64,000 nucleotides of DNA from Cellulomonas fimi (GTDB lineage: Bacteria > Actinomycetota > Actinomycetes > Actinomycetales > Cellulomonadaceae): the NCBI RefSeq assembly GCF_028527925.1, contig NZ_JAPESW010000003.1, positions 62,001 to 126,000 on the forward strand, in the 5' to 3' direction. Made by a program: the position numbers and the translations under genes. Under the pieces are notes generated by a model. The model made no database searches. It was not told the DNA's origin and was given only the letters and a program-made list of their open reading frames with translations. The first letter of the stretch is position 1. The number at the start of each line of letters is the position of its first letter. Shown in pieces: positions 19,971 through 28,238 of the stretch.

Positions 19971-19992
19971 ACTTACTGACTTGTTAGTAAGT
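19971..19992. promoter_or_regulatory. probable TetR operator between GH3 operon and regulator
   Basis: A near-perfect 22-bp palindrome with arms ACTTACTGAC and GTTAGTAAGT around a TT centre; 9 of 10 arm pairs match. It lies 55 bp before the GH3 start and 27 bp before the regulator start, so one site could repress both directions. No other TetR-type palindrome is nearby. Confidence 0.75.
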
Positions 19993-20018
19993 CGGTAGGT
20001 CACAGTATGGTTTCGGCC

Positions 20019-20681
20019 ATGGACGACGCCGTCACCCCCGGGACGGGCTCCCCCGCGCCCGCCAAGCGCACCCGCCGACCGCGGCAGGCCACCGCCGAGC
20101 GCCGCGCGGAGATCCTGCGCGCCGCCGCGCACACCTTCGGCTCCAAGGGCTACAAGACCGGGTCCCTCGCCGAGGTCGCCGAGCAGGTGGGCATCACGCA
20201 CGCGGGCGTCCTGCACCACTTCGGGTCCAAGGAGCAGCTGCTCGTCGAGGTCCTCGAGTACCGCGACAAGGAGGACGTCCGCGACCTCGAGGGTCAGCAC
20301 ATCCCCGGCGGGATCGAGCTCTTCCGGCACCTCGTGCGGACCGCGCGGATGAACGCCGACCGGCGCGGCATCGTCCAGGGCTACACCGTCCTGACCGGCG
20401 AGTCCGTCACCGAGAACCACCCCGCGCGCGGCTGGGTCACGCACCGCTTCAGCGTCCTGCGCGGCGAGATCGCCGACGCGATCGGCGAGGTGGGCGGGCC
20501 CGACGTCGACCGCGAGACCGCCGAGCGCGCCGCGAGCGCGATCATCGGCGTCATGGACGGCCTGCAGGTCCAGTGGCTGCTCGACGACGCCGTCGACCTG
20601 TCCGAGTCCACCGCGTTCGCGATCGAGGCGATCCTCAGCGCCGCCCTCGCCGGCACCGGGAGGCCGCACCCGCTGCGCTGA
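20019..20681 (+). CDS. TetR-family transcriptional regulator of the GH3/ABC operon
   Basis: The N-terminal helix-turn-helix, RRAEILRAAAHTFGSKGYKTGSLAEVAEQVGITHAGVLHHFGSKEQLLVEVL, is typical TetR; the C-terminal ligand domain is all-helical. An Arg/Pro/Ala-rich tail precedes the HTH. I choose ATG 20019 over ATG 20007, because a -10-like TATGGT occupies 20006-20011 and lies 7 bases before 20019, suggesting a leaderless message; neither start has a ribosome site. The divergent position and shared palindrome indicate autoregulation and control of the glucosidase operon. The inducer is unknown, plausibly an imported glucoside. Confidence 0.88.
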   Translation: MDDAVTPGTGSPAPAKRTRRPRQATAERRAEILRAAAHTFGSKGYKTGSLAEVAEQVGITHAGVLHHFGSKEQLLVEVLEYRDKEDVRDLEGQHIPGGIELFRHLVRTARMNADRRGIVQGYTVLTGESVTENHPARGWVTHRFSVLRGEIADAIGEVGGPDVDRETAERAASAIIGVMDGLQVQWLLDDAVDLSESTAFAIEAILSAALAGTGRPHPLR

Positions 20682-20768
20682 CCTGCGGGTCTGCCGGCAC
20701 CGGCCGCGCTCAGGAGATTCACAGGGACGCTTCAGCGCCGGCCAAGGTCGCGCACCGACGATCGGGTC

Positions 20769-21503
20769 ATGACGACCTCGACCCTGCGCCGGCCCGACAC
20801 CCTCACCCGCGCCGACGGTTCCCCCGTCCGGGCGCTCGTCGTCGATGACGAGCCCACCCTCGCCGAGCTCCTGTCCACCGCCCTGCGCTACGAGGGCTGG
20901 ACCGTCGAGCACGCGCTCACCGGGCACGCCGCGGTCCGTCAGGCCAAGGCGTCGACGCCCGACGTCATCGTGCTCGACGTCATGCTGCCCGACCTCACCG
21001 GCCTCGAGGTGCTGCGCCGCATCCGCGCGACGCACCCGCACGTGCCCGTGCTGTTCCTCACCGCGAAGGACGCCGTCGAGGACCGCATCACCGGCCTCAC
21101 CGCGGGCGGCGACGACTACGTCACCAAGCCGTTCAGCCTCGAGGAGGTCGTCGCGCGCCTCCGCTCGCTCCTGCGCCGCGCCGGTGCCGTGTCCGCGCGC
21201 GAGGAGGCCGTGCTCCGCGTCGGCGACCTCACGCTCGACGAGGACTCGCACGAGGTCACCCGCGGCGGCGACGACATCCGCCTCACCGCGACCGAGTTCG
21301 AGCTGCTGCGCTACTTCATGCGCAACCCCAAGCGCGTGCTGTCCAAGGCGCAGATCCTCGACCGCGTGTGGCAGTACGACTTCGGCGGGCAGGCGAACAT
21401 CGTCGAGCTCTACGTCTCCTACCTGCGCCGCAAGATCGACAAGGGCCGCACCCCGATGCTGCACACGCTGCGCGGCGTCGGGTACGTGCTGAAGCCCGCG
21501 TGA
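20769..21503 (+). CDS. OmpR/PhoB-family response regulator
   Basis: A 244-residue two-component regulator. The receiver domain has acidic pocket VVDDEPTLAELL, phospho-acceptor Asp70 in DVIVLDVMLPDLTGLEVL, and conserved Lys in DDYVTKPFSLEEV. The C-terminal winged helix spans LTATEFELLRYFMRNPKRVLSKAQILDRVWQYDFGGQANIVELYVSYLRRKID. Its TGA overlaps the kinase GTG. A GACGAT six bases upstream of ATG 20769 is a weak leaderless-type -10. Confidence 0.95.
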   Translation: MTTSTLRRPDTLTRADGSPVRALVVDDEPTLAELLSTALRYEGWTVEHALTGHAAVRQAKASTPDVIVLDVMLPDLTGLEVLRRIRATHPHVPVLFLTAKDAVEDRITGLTAGGDDYVTKPFSLEEVVARLRSLLRRAGAVSAREEAVLRVGDLTLDEDSHEVTRGGDDIRLTATEFELLRYFMRNPKRVLSKAQILDRVWQYDFGGQANIVELYVSYLRRKIDKGRTPMLHTLRGVGYVLKPA

Positions 21504-23176
21504 CCACGACCCGCCCTGGCGCGCGGCGCCCGTCGGCCGGGCTCGTCGCGCGGCTGCGCGGCCGGACGACGGCGCTGCGCGACCGCGCGACCGGCGCGCT
21601 CCCCCGCCCCCGGTGGACGCTGCGGCGGCGGCTCGTCGCGCTCGTCGTCGCGCTCGTCGCGGTCGTCGCGGTGGCGATCGGCGGCCTCACGACGATCGCG
21701 CTGCGCGGGTCGCTCGTCGACCAGCTCGACGACGACCTCCAGGGCGCGCACAACCGCTTCATGATGTGGTCCGGCGACGGCCCCGTCGGCGCGGGCGCCT
21801 CGTCCGGCGGCGACGTCGTCCTCCACCGCCTCCCGACGGAGGCTCCGCCCGCCGGTCTGCCCGGCCAGGTGGTCGGCACCGTGAGCTTCGCCGTCGAGCC
21901 CGGGCGGAGCGCCGACGACGTCACCGCGGCCTACCTGCTCCCCTCCGGTGAGCAGCGCGTCGTCCCGACCGAGGCCGTCGCGGCCCTGCTCGACCTGCCG
22001 CACGACGGCCGGATCCGCGACGTCGACCTCGCCGGGGTCGGCGAGTACCGCGCGGCGGTGTCGGTCCTGCCCGGCGGCGACGTGGCCGTCACCGCGATGC
22101 CGACCGCGTCCGTGACCAGGACCCTCACGACCTACATGCTGATGGTCGGCGTCGTCGCGCTGATCGCCGTGCTCGGCGCAGCCGCCGCCGGGCTCGTCCT
22201 CGTGCGCCGCGAGCTGCGCCCCCTCACGCGCGTCGCCGCGACCGCTGCGCGCGTCTCGCGTCTCCCCCTCGACCGCGGCGAGGTCGTGCTCGCCGACCGC
22301 GTCCCCGCCGCCGACACCGACACCGCGACCGAGGTCGGGTCCGTCGGCGCCGCGCTCAACCGGCTGCTCGGGCACGTCGAGGGCGCGCTCGCCGCCCGGC
22401 ACGCGTCCGAGTCGCAGGTCCGGCAGTTCGTCGCCGACGCGTCGCACGAGCTGCGCACGCCGCTCGCGTCGATCCGCGGCTACGCCGAGCTCGTCCGCCG
22501 CCTGCCCGACGACCTCCCGCCCGAGGCCCTGGTCGCGATGAGCCGTGTCGAGTCCGAGTCGCAGCGCATGACCGCGCTCGTCGAGGACATGCTGCTGCTC
22601 GCGCGCCTCGACGCGGGTCGCCCGCTCGAGTCCGAGCCCGTCGACCTCGCGATGCTCGCCGTCGACGCCGTCACCGACGCGCACGCCGCCGGCCCGGACC
22701 ACGCGTGGGCCCTCGACCTGTCCGGCCTGCCGGGCGACGACGCGGACGGCGGCACCACCGACGAGCCGGGCGCCGTCGTCGTCGGCGACGACCACCGCCT
22801 CCGCCAGGTGCTGGCCAACCTCCTGTCGAACGCGCGTCTGCACACGCCCGCGGGCACGTCGGTCACCGTGCGCGTGGCCCGTCGCGGCTCCGACGTGGTG
22901 CTCGACGTCGTCGACGACGGTCCCGGCATCCCCGCCGACCTGCGCGACCGGCTCTTCGAGCGGTTCGTCCGCGGCGACGCCTCCCGCAACCGCGCCGCCG
23001 GCTCGACCGGCCTCGGCCTGTCCATCGCGCACGCCGTCGTCACCGCCCACGGCGGCACCCTCACCGTCGACGAGACCGCCGGCGGCGGGACGACCTTCCG
23101 GGTCCGCCTCCCCGCCGCCCCACCCGACGGCGCCTCCGCGCGGACAGCGCCGTCGCCCGTGCTCGTCGACGCCTGA
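21500..23176 (+). CDS. sensor histidine kinase
   Basis: A 558-residue partner of the adjacent regulator. A short cytoplasmic N-terminus leads to membrane segment 1 (LVALVVALVAVVAVAIGGL), an extracytoplasmic sensor of about 145 residues, segment 2 (YMLMVGVVALIAVLGAAAAGLVLV) and a HAMP linker. The HisKA H-box is DASHELRTPLASIRGYAEL (His316); ATPase boxes are ANLLSNARLHTP (N), DVVDDGPGIP (G1), LFERFVRG (F) and STGLGLSIAHAVV (G2). GTG 21500 overlaps the regulator stop. The stimulus is unknown. Confidence 0.94.
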   Translation: MTTTRPGARRPSAGLVARLRGRTTALRDRATGALPRPRWTLRRRLVALVVALVAVVAVAIGGLTTIALRGSLVDQLDDDLQGAHNRFMMWSGDGPVGAGASSGGDVVLHRLPTEAPPAGLPGQVVGTVSFAVEPGRSADDVTAAYLLPSGEQRVVPTEAVAALLDLPHDGRIRDVDLAGVGEYRAAVSVLPGGDVAVTAMPTASVTRTLTTYMLMVGVVALIAVLGAAAAGLVLVRRELRPLTRVAATAARVSRLPLDRGEVVLADRVPAADTDTATEVGSVGAALNRLLGHVEGALAARHASESQVRQFVADASHELRTPLASIRGYAELVRRLPDDLPPEALVAMSRVESESQRMTALVEDMLLLARLDAGRPLESEPVDLAMLAVDAVTDAHAAGPDHAWALDLSGLPGDDADGGTTDEPGAVVVGDDHRLRQVLANLLSNARLHTPAGTSVTVRVARRGSDVVLDVVDDGPGIPADLRDRLFERFVRGDASRNRAAGSTGLGLSIAHAVVTAHGGTLTVDETAGGGTTFRVRLPAAPPDGASARTAPSPVLVDA

Positions 23177-23213
23177 CGGCCCTCGCGCGGCGCGCGGTCG
23201 CTACGGTCGTCGG

Positions 23214-23288
23214 GTGGATCTGGGACGTGCGACGACGTGGCGGTCGAGCCACGGGCGGGCGCTGCCGCACGACGGGGGTCCGCGTTGA
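23214..23288 (+). CDS. possible 24-residue leader peptide upstream of acetyltransferase
   Basis: A short frame MDLGRATTWRSSHGRALPHDGGPR starts at GTG 23214, exactly 6 bases after TACGGT, the arrangement seen at the leaderless genes in this window. Its TGA (23286-23288) overlaps the TTG start of the acetyltransferase as TTGA. This would provide translation to a gene that otherwise has a poor start. It may be a coincidence; the peptide has no recognisable similarity. Confidence 0.35.
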   Translation: MDLGRATTWRSSHGRALPHDGGPR

Positions 23289-24151
23289 GGACCGTCCTCA
23301 GCACCCCGACGACCAGCGACCTGCCCGACGTGCTCCGCGCCCTGCGCACGTGGCAGGACGACGCAGCGCCGGTGCAGCTCCACCCGGGCGACCTCGGCTG
23401 GTACTGGCGGTTCGGTGAGGAGGCGGTGGCGCGAGCCCTGCGGACGTGGACGAGGGACGGGGAGATCCTCACGATCGGCTTCCTCGACGGTCCGCAGGTC
23501 CTCCGCGCGACCGTCGCCCCGCGTGCCTGGCATGACGACGAGCTCGCACGCGAGGTCGTCGACGACGCGTCGGACCCGGAGCGCGGCGTCCTGCCGACCG
23601 GCGCCGCGTCGGTCGAGGCGCCGAACGGCACGAGCCTCCACGCCGCGCTGACCGATGCGGGCTGGCACGAGGGCGAGGCGTGGACGCCGCTGCGGCGCGA
23701 CCTCGTCGCTCCGGTGGAGGCCCCGGACCTGCGCGTCGAGCTCGTCGAGCCCGGCCGGGAGTCCGCCTTCACGGCGGTGCACCGCTCGGCGTGGGGCACG
23801 ACGACGTTCACCGACGAGCGGTGGCGCGTGATGGCGGCGGGACCGGCGTTCGCCGACGCGTGGTGCCTGCTCGCCCGGGACGCGGCGGGCCTCCCGGTCG
23901 CGGGGGTCACGGTGTGGTCGGCCGGACCGGGACGCCCGGGGCTGCTCGAGCCGATGGGCGTCCACGCCGACCACCGCGGCCGGGGGTACGGACGGAGCAT
24001 CTGCCTCGCGGCGGCCGCAGAGCTGCGCCGGCGCGGTGCGTCGAGCGCGCTCGTGTGCACCCCGACCTCCCTGACCTCGGCCGTCGCGACGTACGCGTCG
24101 GCCGGCTTCCGTCGGCTCCCCGAGCGGCTCGACCGCTCGCGCGACGCCTGA
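23285..24151 (+). CDS. GNAT-family N-acetyltransferase
   Basis: A predicted acetyl-CoA-dependent acetyltransferase of about 288 residues. The C-terminal GNAT domain holds the acetyl-CoA motif PMGVHADHRGRGYGRSICLAAAAELRRRG and a C-terminal YASAGFRRL. The N-terminal half (LPDVLRALRTWQDDAAPVQLHPGDLGWYWRFG) is an additional domain, giving a two-domain acetyltransferase. Start is uncertain: TTG 23285 (used here, coupled to a leader ORF) or GTG 23237. The acceptor substrate is unknown. Confidence 0.85.
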   Translation: MRTVLSTPTTSDLPDVLRALRTWQDDAAPVQLHPGDLGWYWRFGEEAVARALRTWTRDGEILTIGFLDGPQVLRATVAPRAWHDDELAREVVDDASDPERGVLPTGAASVEAPNGTSLHAALTDAGWHEGEAWTPLRRDLVAPVEAPDLRVELVEPGRESAFTAVHRSAWGTTTFTDERWRVMAAGPAFADAWCLLARDAAGLPVAGVTVWSAGPGRPGLLEPMGVHADHRGRGYGRSICLAAAAELRRRGASSALVCTPTSLTSAVATYASAGFRRLPERLDRSRDA

Positions 24152-24202
24152 TCACCGCCCACCCGGGCCCCTCTCGTCGACACCTGGAAGCCCCGGCGCG
24201 TG

Positions 24203-24234
24203 GGAGGTCTCGACGGTCGACACGGAGGACCTCC
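24203..24234. terminator. weak hairpin between convergent genes
   Basis: Arms GGAGGTC (24203-24209) and GACCTCC (24228-24234) with an 18-base loop, in the 156-bp gap between the convergent acetyltransferase and sugar kinase genes. Only 7 bp long, so low confidence. Confidence 0.25.
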
Positions 24235-24307
24235 GGGAGAGCCCGGTCGTCGCGGGCGCCGACGCGCGACTCACGTCGTCGACGTCGACGCCGACCCGAG
24301 CCGGTCG

Positions 24308-25765
24308 TCAGGCGGTCGACGGGAGCAGCGCCGCGTCGACGAACCGCGCGAACGCCTGCTCGTCGCCGGTGCGACGCACGGCCACGACGGGCTGCGACGC
24401 GAGGGCCGGCGCGTCGTCGAGCGCCCCGGTGCGGAGCGCCGCGAGCAGGGCAGCCCCGGCAGCGACGGGCTCGCGCTCGGCGACGAGCCGCAACGGCGAC
24501 GAGCCGACGCGGGCCTTGAGCCGCAGCCACGCGGGGTTGGCGGACATCGGCCCGCCGAGCACCGCCACGGAGCTCGGCGCCGCTCCGCCGGCCAGACGCC
24601 CCTGCTCCTCGAGCATCCAGCGCGCCTGGAGCGCGAGCCCGGCCAGCAGCGCGTGCAGACCCTCCGCCGGCGTGCGACCGGACAGGTCGCCCACGACCGA
24701 CGGCGTGGCGGCGGGATCGGGTGCGGGGGTCTGCCGACCCGCGACGTACGGCAGGACGAGCACGTCGAGCGGGACGTCGCCCAGCGCCACGACCTCCGCC
24801 ATGAGCGCGGTGAGGTCGGCGTCGGGCGCGTACGTGCGCAGCCACCACGCGACCGCGGCACCGGCGCTCGACGAGCCCGCGAGGAGCGCCGCGTGCTCGC
24901 CCGTGACCGTCCGGACCAGGCTCATCCCCGCCGTGCGGACCGGTTCCGGGTCGGGGTCGCCGTCGATCAGCGTGCAGACCGCCTCCGCCGTGCCCACCGA
25001 GTCGGCCGCCTCGCCCGGCCGGCGCACGCCTGCGGCCCACGTGCCGACCGGGTGGTCGTGACCGGCGACCGTCACGGGCGTGCCGCGCGCCAGGCCGGCG
25101 GCGGTGGACCGACCGTCGACGACCCCTCCGAGCAGCTCCCCCGGCGCCAGCACCTCCGGCACCTGCGACGGGCGCAGTCCCACCTCGGCCAGCAGGTCGG
25201 CGTCGAACGCGGTCGGGAGGTCGCCCGGTCGCCCGAGCCGGTAGGCGCCCGTGCGCCCGGCGAGCGTGTGGTCCGTCGCGAGCCGGCCGGTGAGCAGCAG
25301 CCCGACGAGGTCCGCCGCTCCCGCCCAGCGGCCCACGGCGCCCGCACCGCCGCGCGTGTGCAGCGCCTCGGCGTCGTGCGTGCGCAGCCACTCCCACGTC
25401 GCGAGCGGGATCTTCGCGCTCGTGCGGACGCCGGTCGCGGCGAACAGGTCGGCGCGGCCGATGCGGGCCGCGAGCGCGTCGGCCTCGACGCCCGCGCGGT
25501 GGCCGTCCCAGCGCAGCCAGTCGCCGCGCGGGGTGCCGTCGGGCCCGAGCGGGACGCCCGTCTCCGCCATCGACGCGATCCCGACCGCGACCGGGGCGGG
25601 TCCGGCGGGCAGCACACGCGCGACGAGACCGGCGAGGACGTCGGCGGCATGGCGCGGCGGCGGGGTCGGTGCCGACGCGACCGCGAGCACGCGCGGCCCG
25701 GTGACGTCGACGAGCGCGACCTTGGTGTTGGTGGTCCCGACGTCCACCCCGAGCGCGGTCAGCAC
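24308..25765 (-). CDS. FGGY-family carbohydrate kinase
   Basis: An ATP-dependent sugar kinase of 485 residues. The N-terminal phosphate motif is LGVDVGTTNTKVALVDV; TVAGHDHPVGTWAAG carries the likely catalytic Asp; the adenosine motif SSVAVLGGPMSANPAWLRLKA lies near the C-terminus. Length and motifs fit xylulokinase/gluconokinase-like members, but the sugar cannot be assigned. GTG 25765 follows GAGGA at a good distance; the 32 residues upstream in the same frame have no family similarity. The 293-bp upstream region contains a palindrome and a striking 19-bp-phased repeat array, likely regulatory. Confidence 0.88.
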   Translation of the reverse strand: MLTALGVDVGTTNTKVALVDVTGPRVLAVASAPTPPPRHAADVLAGLVARVLPAGPAPVAVGIASMAETGVPLGPDGTPRGDWLRWDGHRAGVEADALAARIGRADLFAATGVRTSAKIPLATWEWLRTHDAEALHTRGGAGAVGRWAGAADLVGLLLTGRLATDHTLAGRTGAYRLGRPGDLPTAFDADLLAEVGLRPSQVPEVLAPGELLGGVVDGRSTAAGLARGTPVTVAGHDHPVGTWAAGVRRPGEAADSVGTAEAVCTLIDGDPDPEPVRTAGMSLVRTVTGEHAALLAGSSSAGAAVAWWLRTYAPDADLTALMAEVVALGDVPLDVLVLPYVAGRQTPAPDPAATPSVVGDLSGRTPAEGLHALLAGLALQARWMLEEQGRLAGGAAPSSVAVLGGPMSANPAWLRLKARVGSSPLRLVAEREPVAAGAALLAALRTGALDDAPALASQPVVAVRRTGDEQAFARFVDAALLPSTA

Positions 25766-25854
25766 CCGGCCATCCTCACCGATCCGCACGGTCGCCGGGG
25801 ACCGTCGGGCGACCGGGGGCGCCTCGGCCGCGGACGCAACCTCCCGCCGAGAGC

Positions 25855-25870
25855 GAGACATCCATGTCTC
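25855..25870. promoter_or_regulatory. 16-bp palindrome upstream of the sugar kinase
   Basis: GAGACATCCATGTCTC: perfect 7-bp arms about a CC centre, 90 bp before the kinase start. GGATGTCGCTC at 25882-25892 also forms an inverted match with GAGCGAGACATCC around 25851. Operator-like, regulator unknown. Confidence 0.4.
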
Positions 25871-25911
25871 TGTTCGGAGCGGATGTCGCTCGCGGCACGA
25901 CCGACCCCACC

Positions 25912-25998
25912 GAGTTCGTCAGGTCGGGCCCAGTTCGTCGGTCCGAGCTGACGAACTCGACACGAGCTGACGAACCCGACACCCCCTGGCGAACCCCG
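25912..25998. repeat. 19-bp-phased array of TGACGAAC motifs in inverted arrangement
   Basis: Five copies of TG(A/G)CGAAC or its complement: GTTCGTCA 25914-25921, GTTCGTCG 25933-25940, TGACGAAC 25949-25956, TGACGAAC 25968-25975, TGGCGAAC 25987-25994. Same-strand copies are spaced exactly 19 bp; the two orientations mirror about 25944.5. It lies between the hspR stop and the sugar kinase start, in the kinase's upstream region. It is not the HAIR sequence. A multi-site operator is the simplest reading. Confidence 0.7.
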
Positions 25999-25999
25999 G

Positions 26000-26023
26000 A
26001 CCGGGTGACGCTCGGCACCCGGT
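26000..26023 (-). terminator. hairpin after hspR
   Basis: Arms ACCGGGTG (26000-26007) and CACCCGGT (26016-26023) with an 8-base loop, 36 bp downstream of the hspR stop. Plausible end of the dnaK operon; no T-tract. Confidence 0.45.
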
Positions 26024-26058
26024 GACGGGCCGCGGGCCCAGACCGGGGTGGCCCGGGG

Positions 26059-26475
26059 TCAGGAGCGGGGGCGCCAGAGGACCAGGGCGCCGGTGTCCTG
26101 GCTCGGGCGGCGGCGGGTCTCGCGGACCGAGCGCTGGACGGCGACGACGTCGCCGCGCGGGTCGGCCGTGAAGACGCGTCGGCCGGGCTCGACGAACGCG
26201 CGCAGGTACTCGACCTGCCGGCGCAGCCCCTCGACCTCGGCCTCGAGCTCGAGGATGCGCTTGATCCCCGCGAGGTTGACGCCCTCGTCCTGCGAGAGCC
26301 GCTGCACCTCGCGCAGCGTGGCGATGTCCCGCAGCGAGTACCGGCGACCACGGCCGCTGGTCCGGCCCGGGGACACCAGGCCCAGCCGGTCGTACTGGCG
26401 GAGCGTCTGCGGGTGCATGCCCGCGAGCTCGGCGGCGACCGAGATCACGTAGACCTTCGCGTCGTCCGACACCAC
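26059..26475 (-). CDS. hspR: heat-shock repressor HspR (MerR family)
   Basis: A 138-residue MerR-type repressor of the dnaK operon; in actinobacteria it binds HAIR operators with DnaK as co-repressor. The winged HTH covers YVISVAAELAGMHPQTLRQYDRLGLVSPGRTSGRGRRYSLRDIATLREVQRLSQDEGVNLAGIKRILELE, the diagnostic HspR version of the MerR domain. It is followed by a short coiled coil (EAEVEGLRRQVEYLRAF) and a C-terminal tail. Last gene of dnaK-grpE-dnaJ-hspR; two HAIR sites precede dnaK. Confidence 0.96.
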   Translation of the reverse strand: MVSDDAKVYVISVAAELAGMHPQTLRQYDRLGLVSPGRTSGRGRRYSLRDIATLREVQRLSQDEGVNLAGIKRILELEAEVEGLRRQVEYLRAFVEPGRRVFTADPRGDVVAVQRSVRETRRRPSQDTGALVLWRPRS

Positions 26476-26563
26476 GTCACCTCACCACCTCTCCCGCGTC
26501 GCGCGGCTCCACGTGCGTGCGGGGTGCCGGGCGGCTCGTCGGCCAGCCCGACACCCCGTCGGC

Positions 26564-27556
26564 TCACTTCCTCGCGGCGTCCAGCAGGTCGGCCCGGACG
26601 TCCTCGCCGGACGTCGCGATGCCGAACGCCTGCACCGCCTCGCGCGCCGCGGCGGACAGCCGCTGCGGCACGACGACCTGCACCGTGACGAGCAGGTCGC
26701 CCACGCCCTTCGGCGTGGTGATGCCCTTGCCCTTGACCCGCAGCACCCGGCCCGAGGGCGTGCCCTCGGGCACGCGAACCTTGACGGTCCCGCCGTCGAG
26801 CGTCGGCACCTCGATGGTCGCGCCGAGCGCGGCCTCGTCGAACGCGACCGGCACGGTCACCCGCAGGTTGGGGCCGTCCGACGAGAACACCGGGTGCGGC
26901 GTGACGTGCACGGTGACGACGAGATCACCGGGCGGCCCGCCCGCCTCACCGGGCCGACCCTTGCGGGGCAGCCGGATCTTCTGGCCGTCGCGCACGCCCG
27001 CGGGGATGCGCGCGGTGAACGAGCGGCCCTCGACGGTGAGCCCCACGGTCGAGCCCTCGGTGGCCTGCCGGAACGGCAGCGTCACCTCGGCGGCCAGGTC
27101 GGCGCCCTGCTGCGGTCCGCGCGCGCCGCCGAAGCCGCCCTGGTTGAACAGCCCACCCAGGAGGTCCTCGAACCCGGCCCCGCCGGCGCCACCGGCCCCC
27201 GGGGACGTCGAGTAGCGGACGCGCCCGCCGGGACCGTTGGCCCCGCCGAACATGCCGCCGAACAGGTCCTCGAAGCCGGCGTTGCCGCCGCCGCGACCGC
27301 CCGCCGTGAAACGGGCGCCGCCCGCCATGGCGCGCAGCTGGTCGTACTGCTGGCGCTGCTCGGTGTCCGACAGGACCGCGTAGGCCTCGCCGATCTCCTT
27401 GAACTTCGCCTCCGCGGCCGCGTCACCCGGGTTGTGGTCCGGGTGCATGCTGCGCGCGAGCTTGCGGTACGCCTTCTTGATGGTCGCGGCGTCGGCGTCC
27501 TTGGGGACGCCGAGAACCGCGTAGAAGTCCTTCTCGAGCCAGTCCTGCCCGGTCAC
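26564..27556 (-). CDS. dnaJ: J-domain chaperone DnaJ, zinc-finger-less type
   Basis: A 330-residue co-chaperone that stimulates DnaK ATPase. The J-domain (residues 9-75) includes [16 protein letters not shown] with the essential HPD. A Gly/Phe-rich stretch ([35 protein letters not shown]) follows, then the C-terminal substrate-binding beta domains ([22 protein letters not shown]). The four CxxCxGxG zinc repeats are absent, making it a class B, CbpA-like protein, common for the actinobacterial dnaK-operon copy. 28 bp separate it from grpE. Confidence 0.94.
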   Translation of the reverse strand: MTGQDWLEKDFYAVLGVPKDADAATIKKAYRKLARSMHPDHNPGDAAAEAKFKEIGEAYAVLSDTEQRQQYDQLRAMAGGARFTAGGRGGGNAGFEDLFGGMFGGANGPGGRVRYSTSPGAGGAGGAGFEDLLGGLFNQGGFGGARGPQQGADLAAEVTLPFRQATEGSTVGLTVEGRSFTARIPAGVRDGQKIRLPRKGRPGEAGGPPGDLVVTVHVTPHPVFSSDGPNLRVTVPVAFDEAALGATIEVPTLDGGTVKVRVPEGTPSGRVLRVKGKGITTPKGVGDLLVTVQVVVPQRLSAAAREAVQAFGIATSGEDVRADLLDAARK

Positions 27557-27584
27557 GGCGCCTCCCTCCTGGTCGTGATGATCG

Positions 27585-28238
27585 TCAGCCCTCCGGGTCG
27601 ACGACGGCGACGCGAGCCGCCCGAAGCACCCGGTCGGCCGTGCGGTACCCGTGCTGGAGCACCATCTGCACGGTCGGCTCGGTGACCTCCGCGGAGTGCG
27701 AGTGCATGAGCGCCTCGTGCACCGCCGGGTCGAAGGCCTCGCCGGCCTGACCGTACTGCTCGACGCCGAAGCGCTGGAGCGTGGTGGTCAGCTTCTCGGC
27801 GATCGACAGGAACGGGCCGGACAGGTCGCCGTGCTGGCGCGCCAGCTCGATGTCGTCGAGCACCGGGATGAGCGCCTCCGCGAGCGACGCGACGCCCCGG
27901 TCGTGGGCGGCCAGGGCCTCGGCCTTGGACCGCTTCACGTACGCGGAGTACTGCTGCTCGAGGTTGTAGTGCGCCGCCTGCGCGCGCTGCAGCTCCTCGA
28001 GCCGCTCGGCCGCGAGCTTCTGCGCCTCGATCAGGCCCTCCAGGACGACCTCCTCCCGACCTTCAGACCCAGCACCCTGAACGATCGATTCTGCGTCGGC
28101 GAGCACCTGCTCCTCGGGCGTGGGCTGGCGCACCTCGCCCGTCTCCGGGTCGATGCGCCGCTTGTCGGTGAACCGGGGCCCCTCGGCGGGGTCGGGCTGA
28201 CCCGACCCCGCGTCCGGACGGTCGTTCTCGCTCGTCAC
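27585..28238 (-). CDS. grpE: nucleotide exchange factor GrpE
   Basis: Releases ADP from DnaK. The 217 residues begin with an acidic disordered tail, then a long coiled-coil helix ([35 protein letters not shown]) and the C-terminal beta domain with the signature [45 protein letters not shown] 28238 overlaps the dnaK TGA as GTGA, giving translational coupling. Confidence 0.96.
   Translation of the reverse strand: MTSENDRPDAGSGQPDPAEGPRFTDKRRIDPETGEVRQPTPEEQVLADAESIVQGAGSEGREEVVLEGLIEAQKLAAERLEELQRAQAAHYNLEQQYSAYVKRSKAEALAAHDRGVASLAEALIPVLDDIELARQHGDLSGPFLSIAEKLTTTLQRFGVEQYGQAGEAFDPAVHEALMHSHSAEVTEPTVQMVLQHGYRTADRVLRAARVAVVDPEG

Noticed and set aside
15269..19987. 1572-codon open frame on the plus strand
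   Set aside because: It lies opposite the binding-protein and GH3 genes; the translation is Arg/Gly/Val-rich low-complexity text typical of antisense frames in very GC-rich DNA, with no domain.
20700..20735. TTCA direct repeats before the OmpR-type regulator
   Set aside because: Two TTCA copies 13 bp apart are too short and imperfect to assert an autoregulatory box.
25912..25998. HspR/HAIR operators near hspR
   Set aside because: The repeats read TGACGAAC, not CTTGAGT-N7-ACTCAAG; they are reported as a separate unexplained array.
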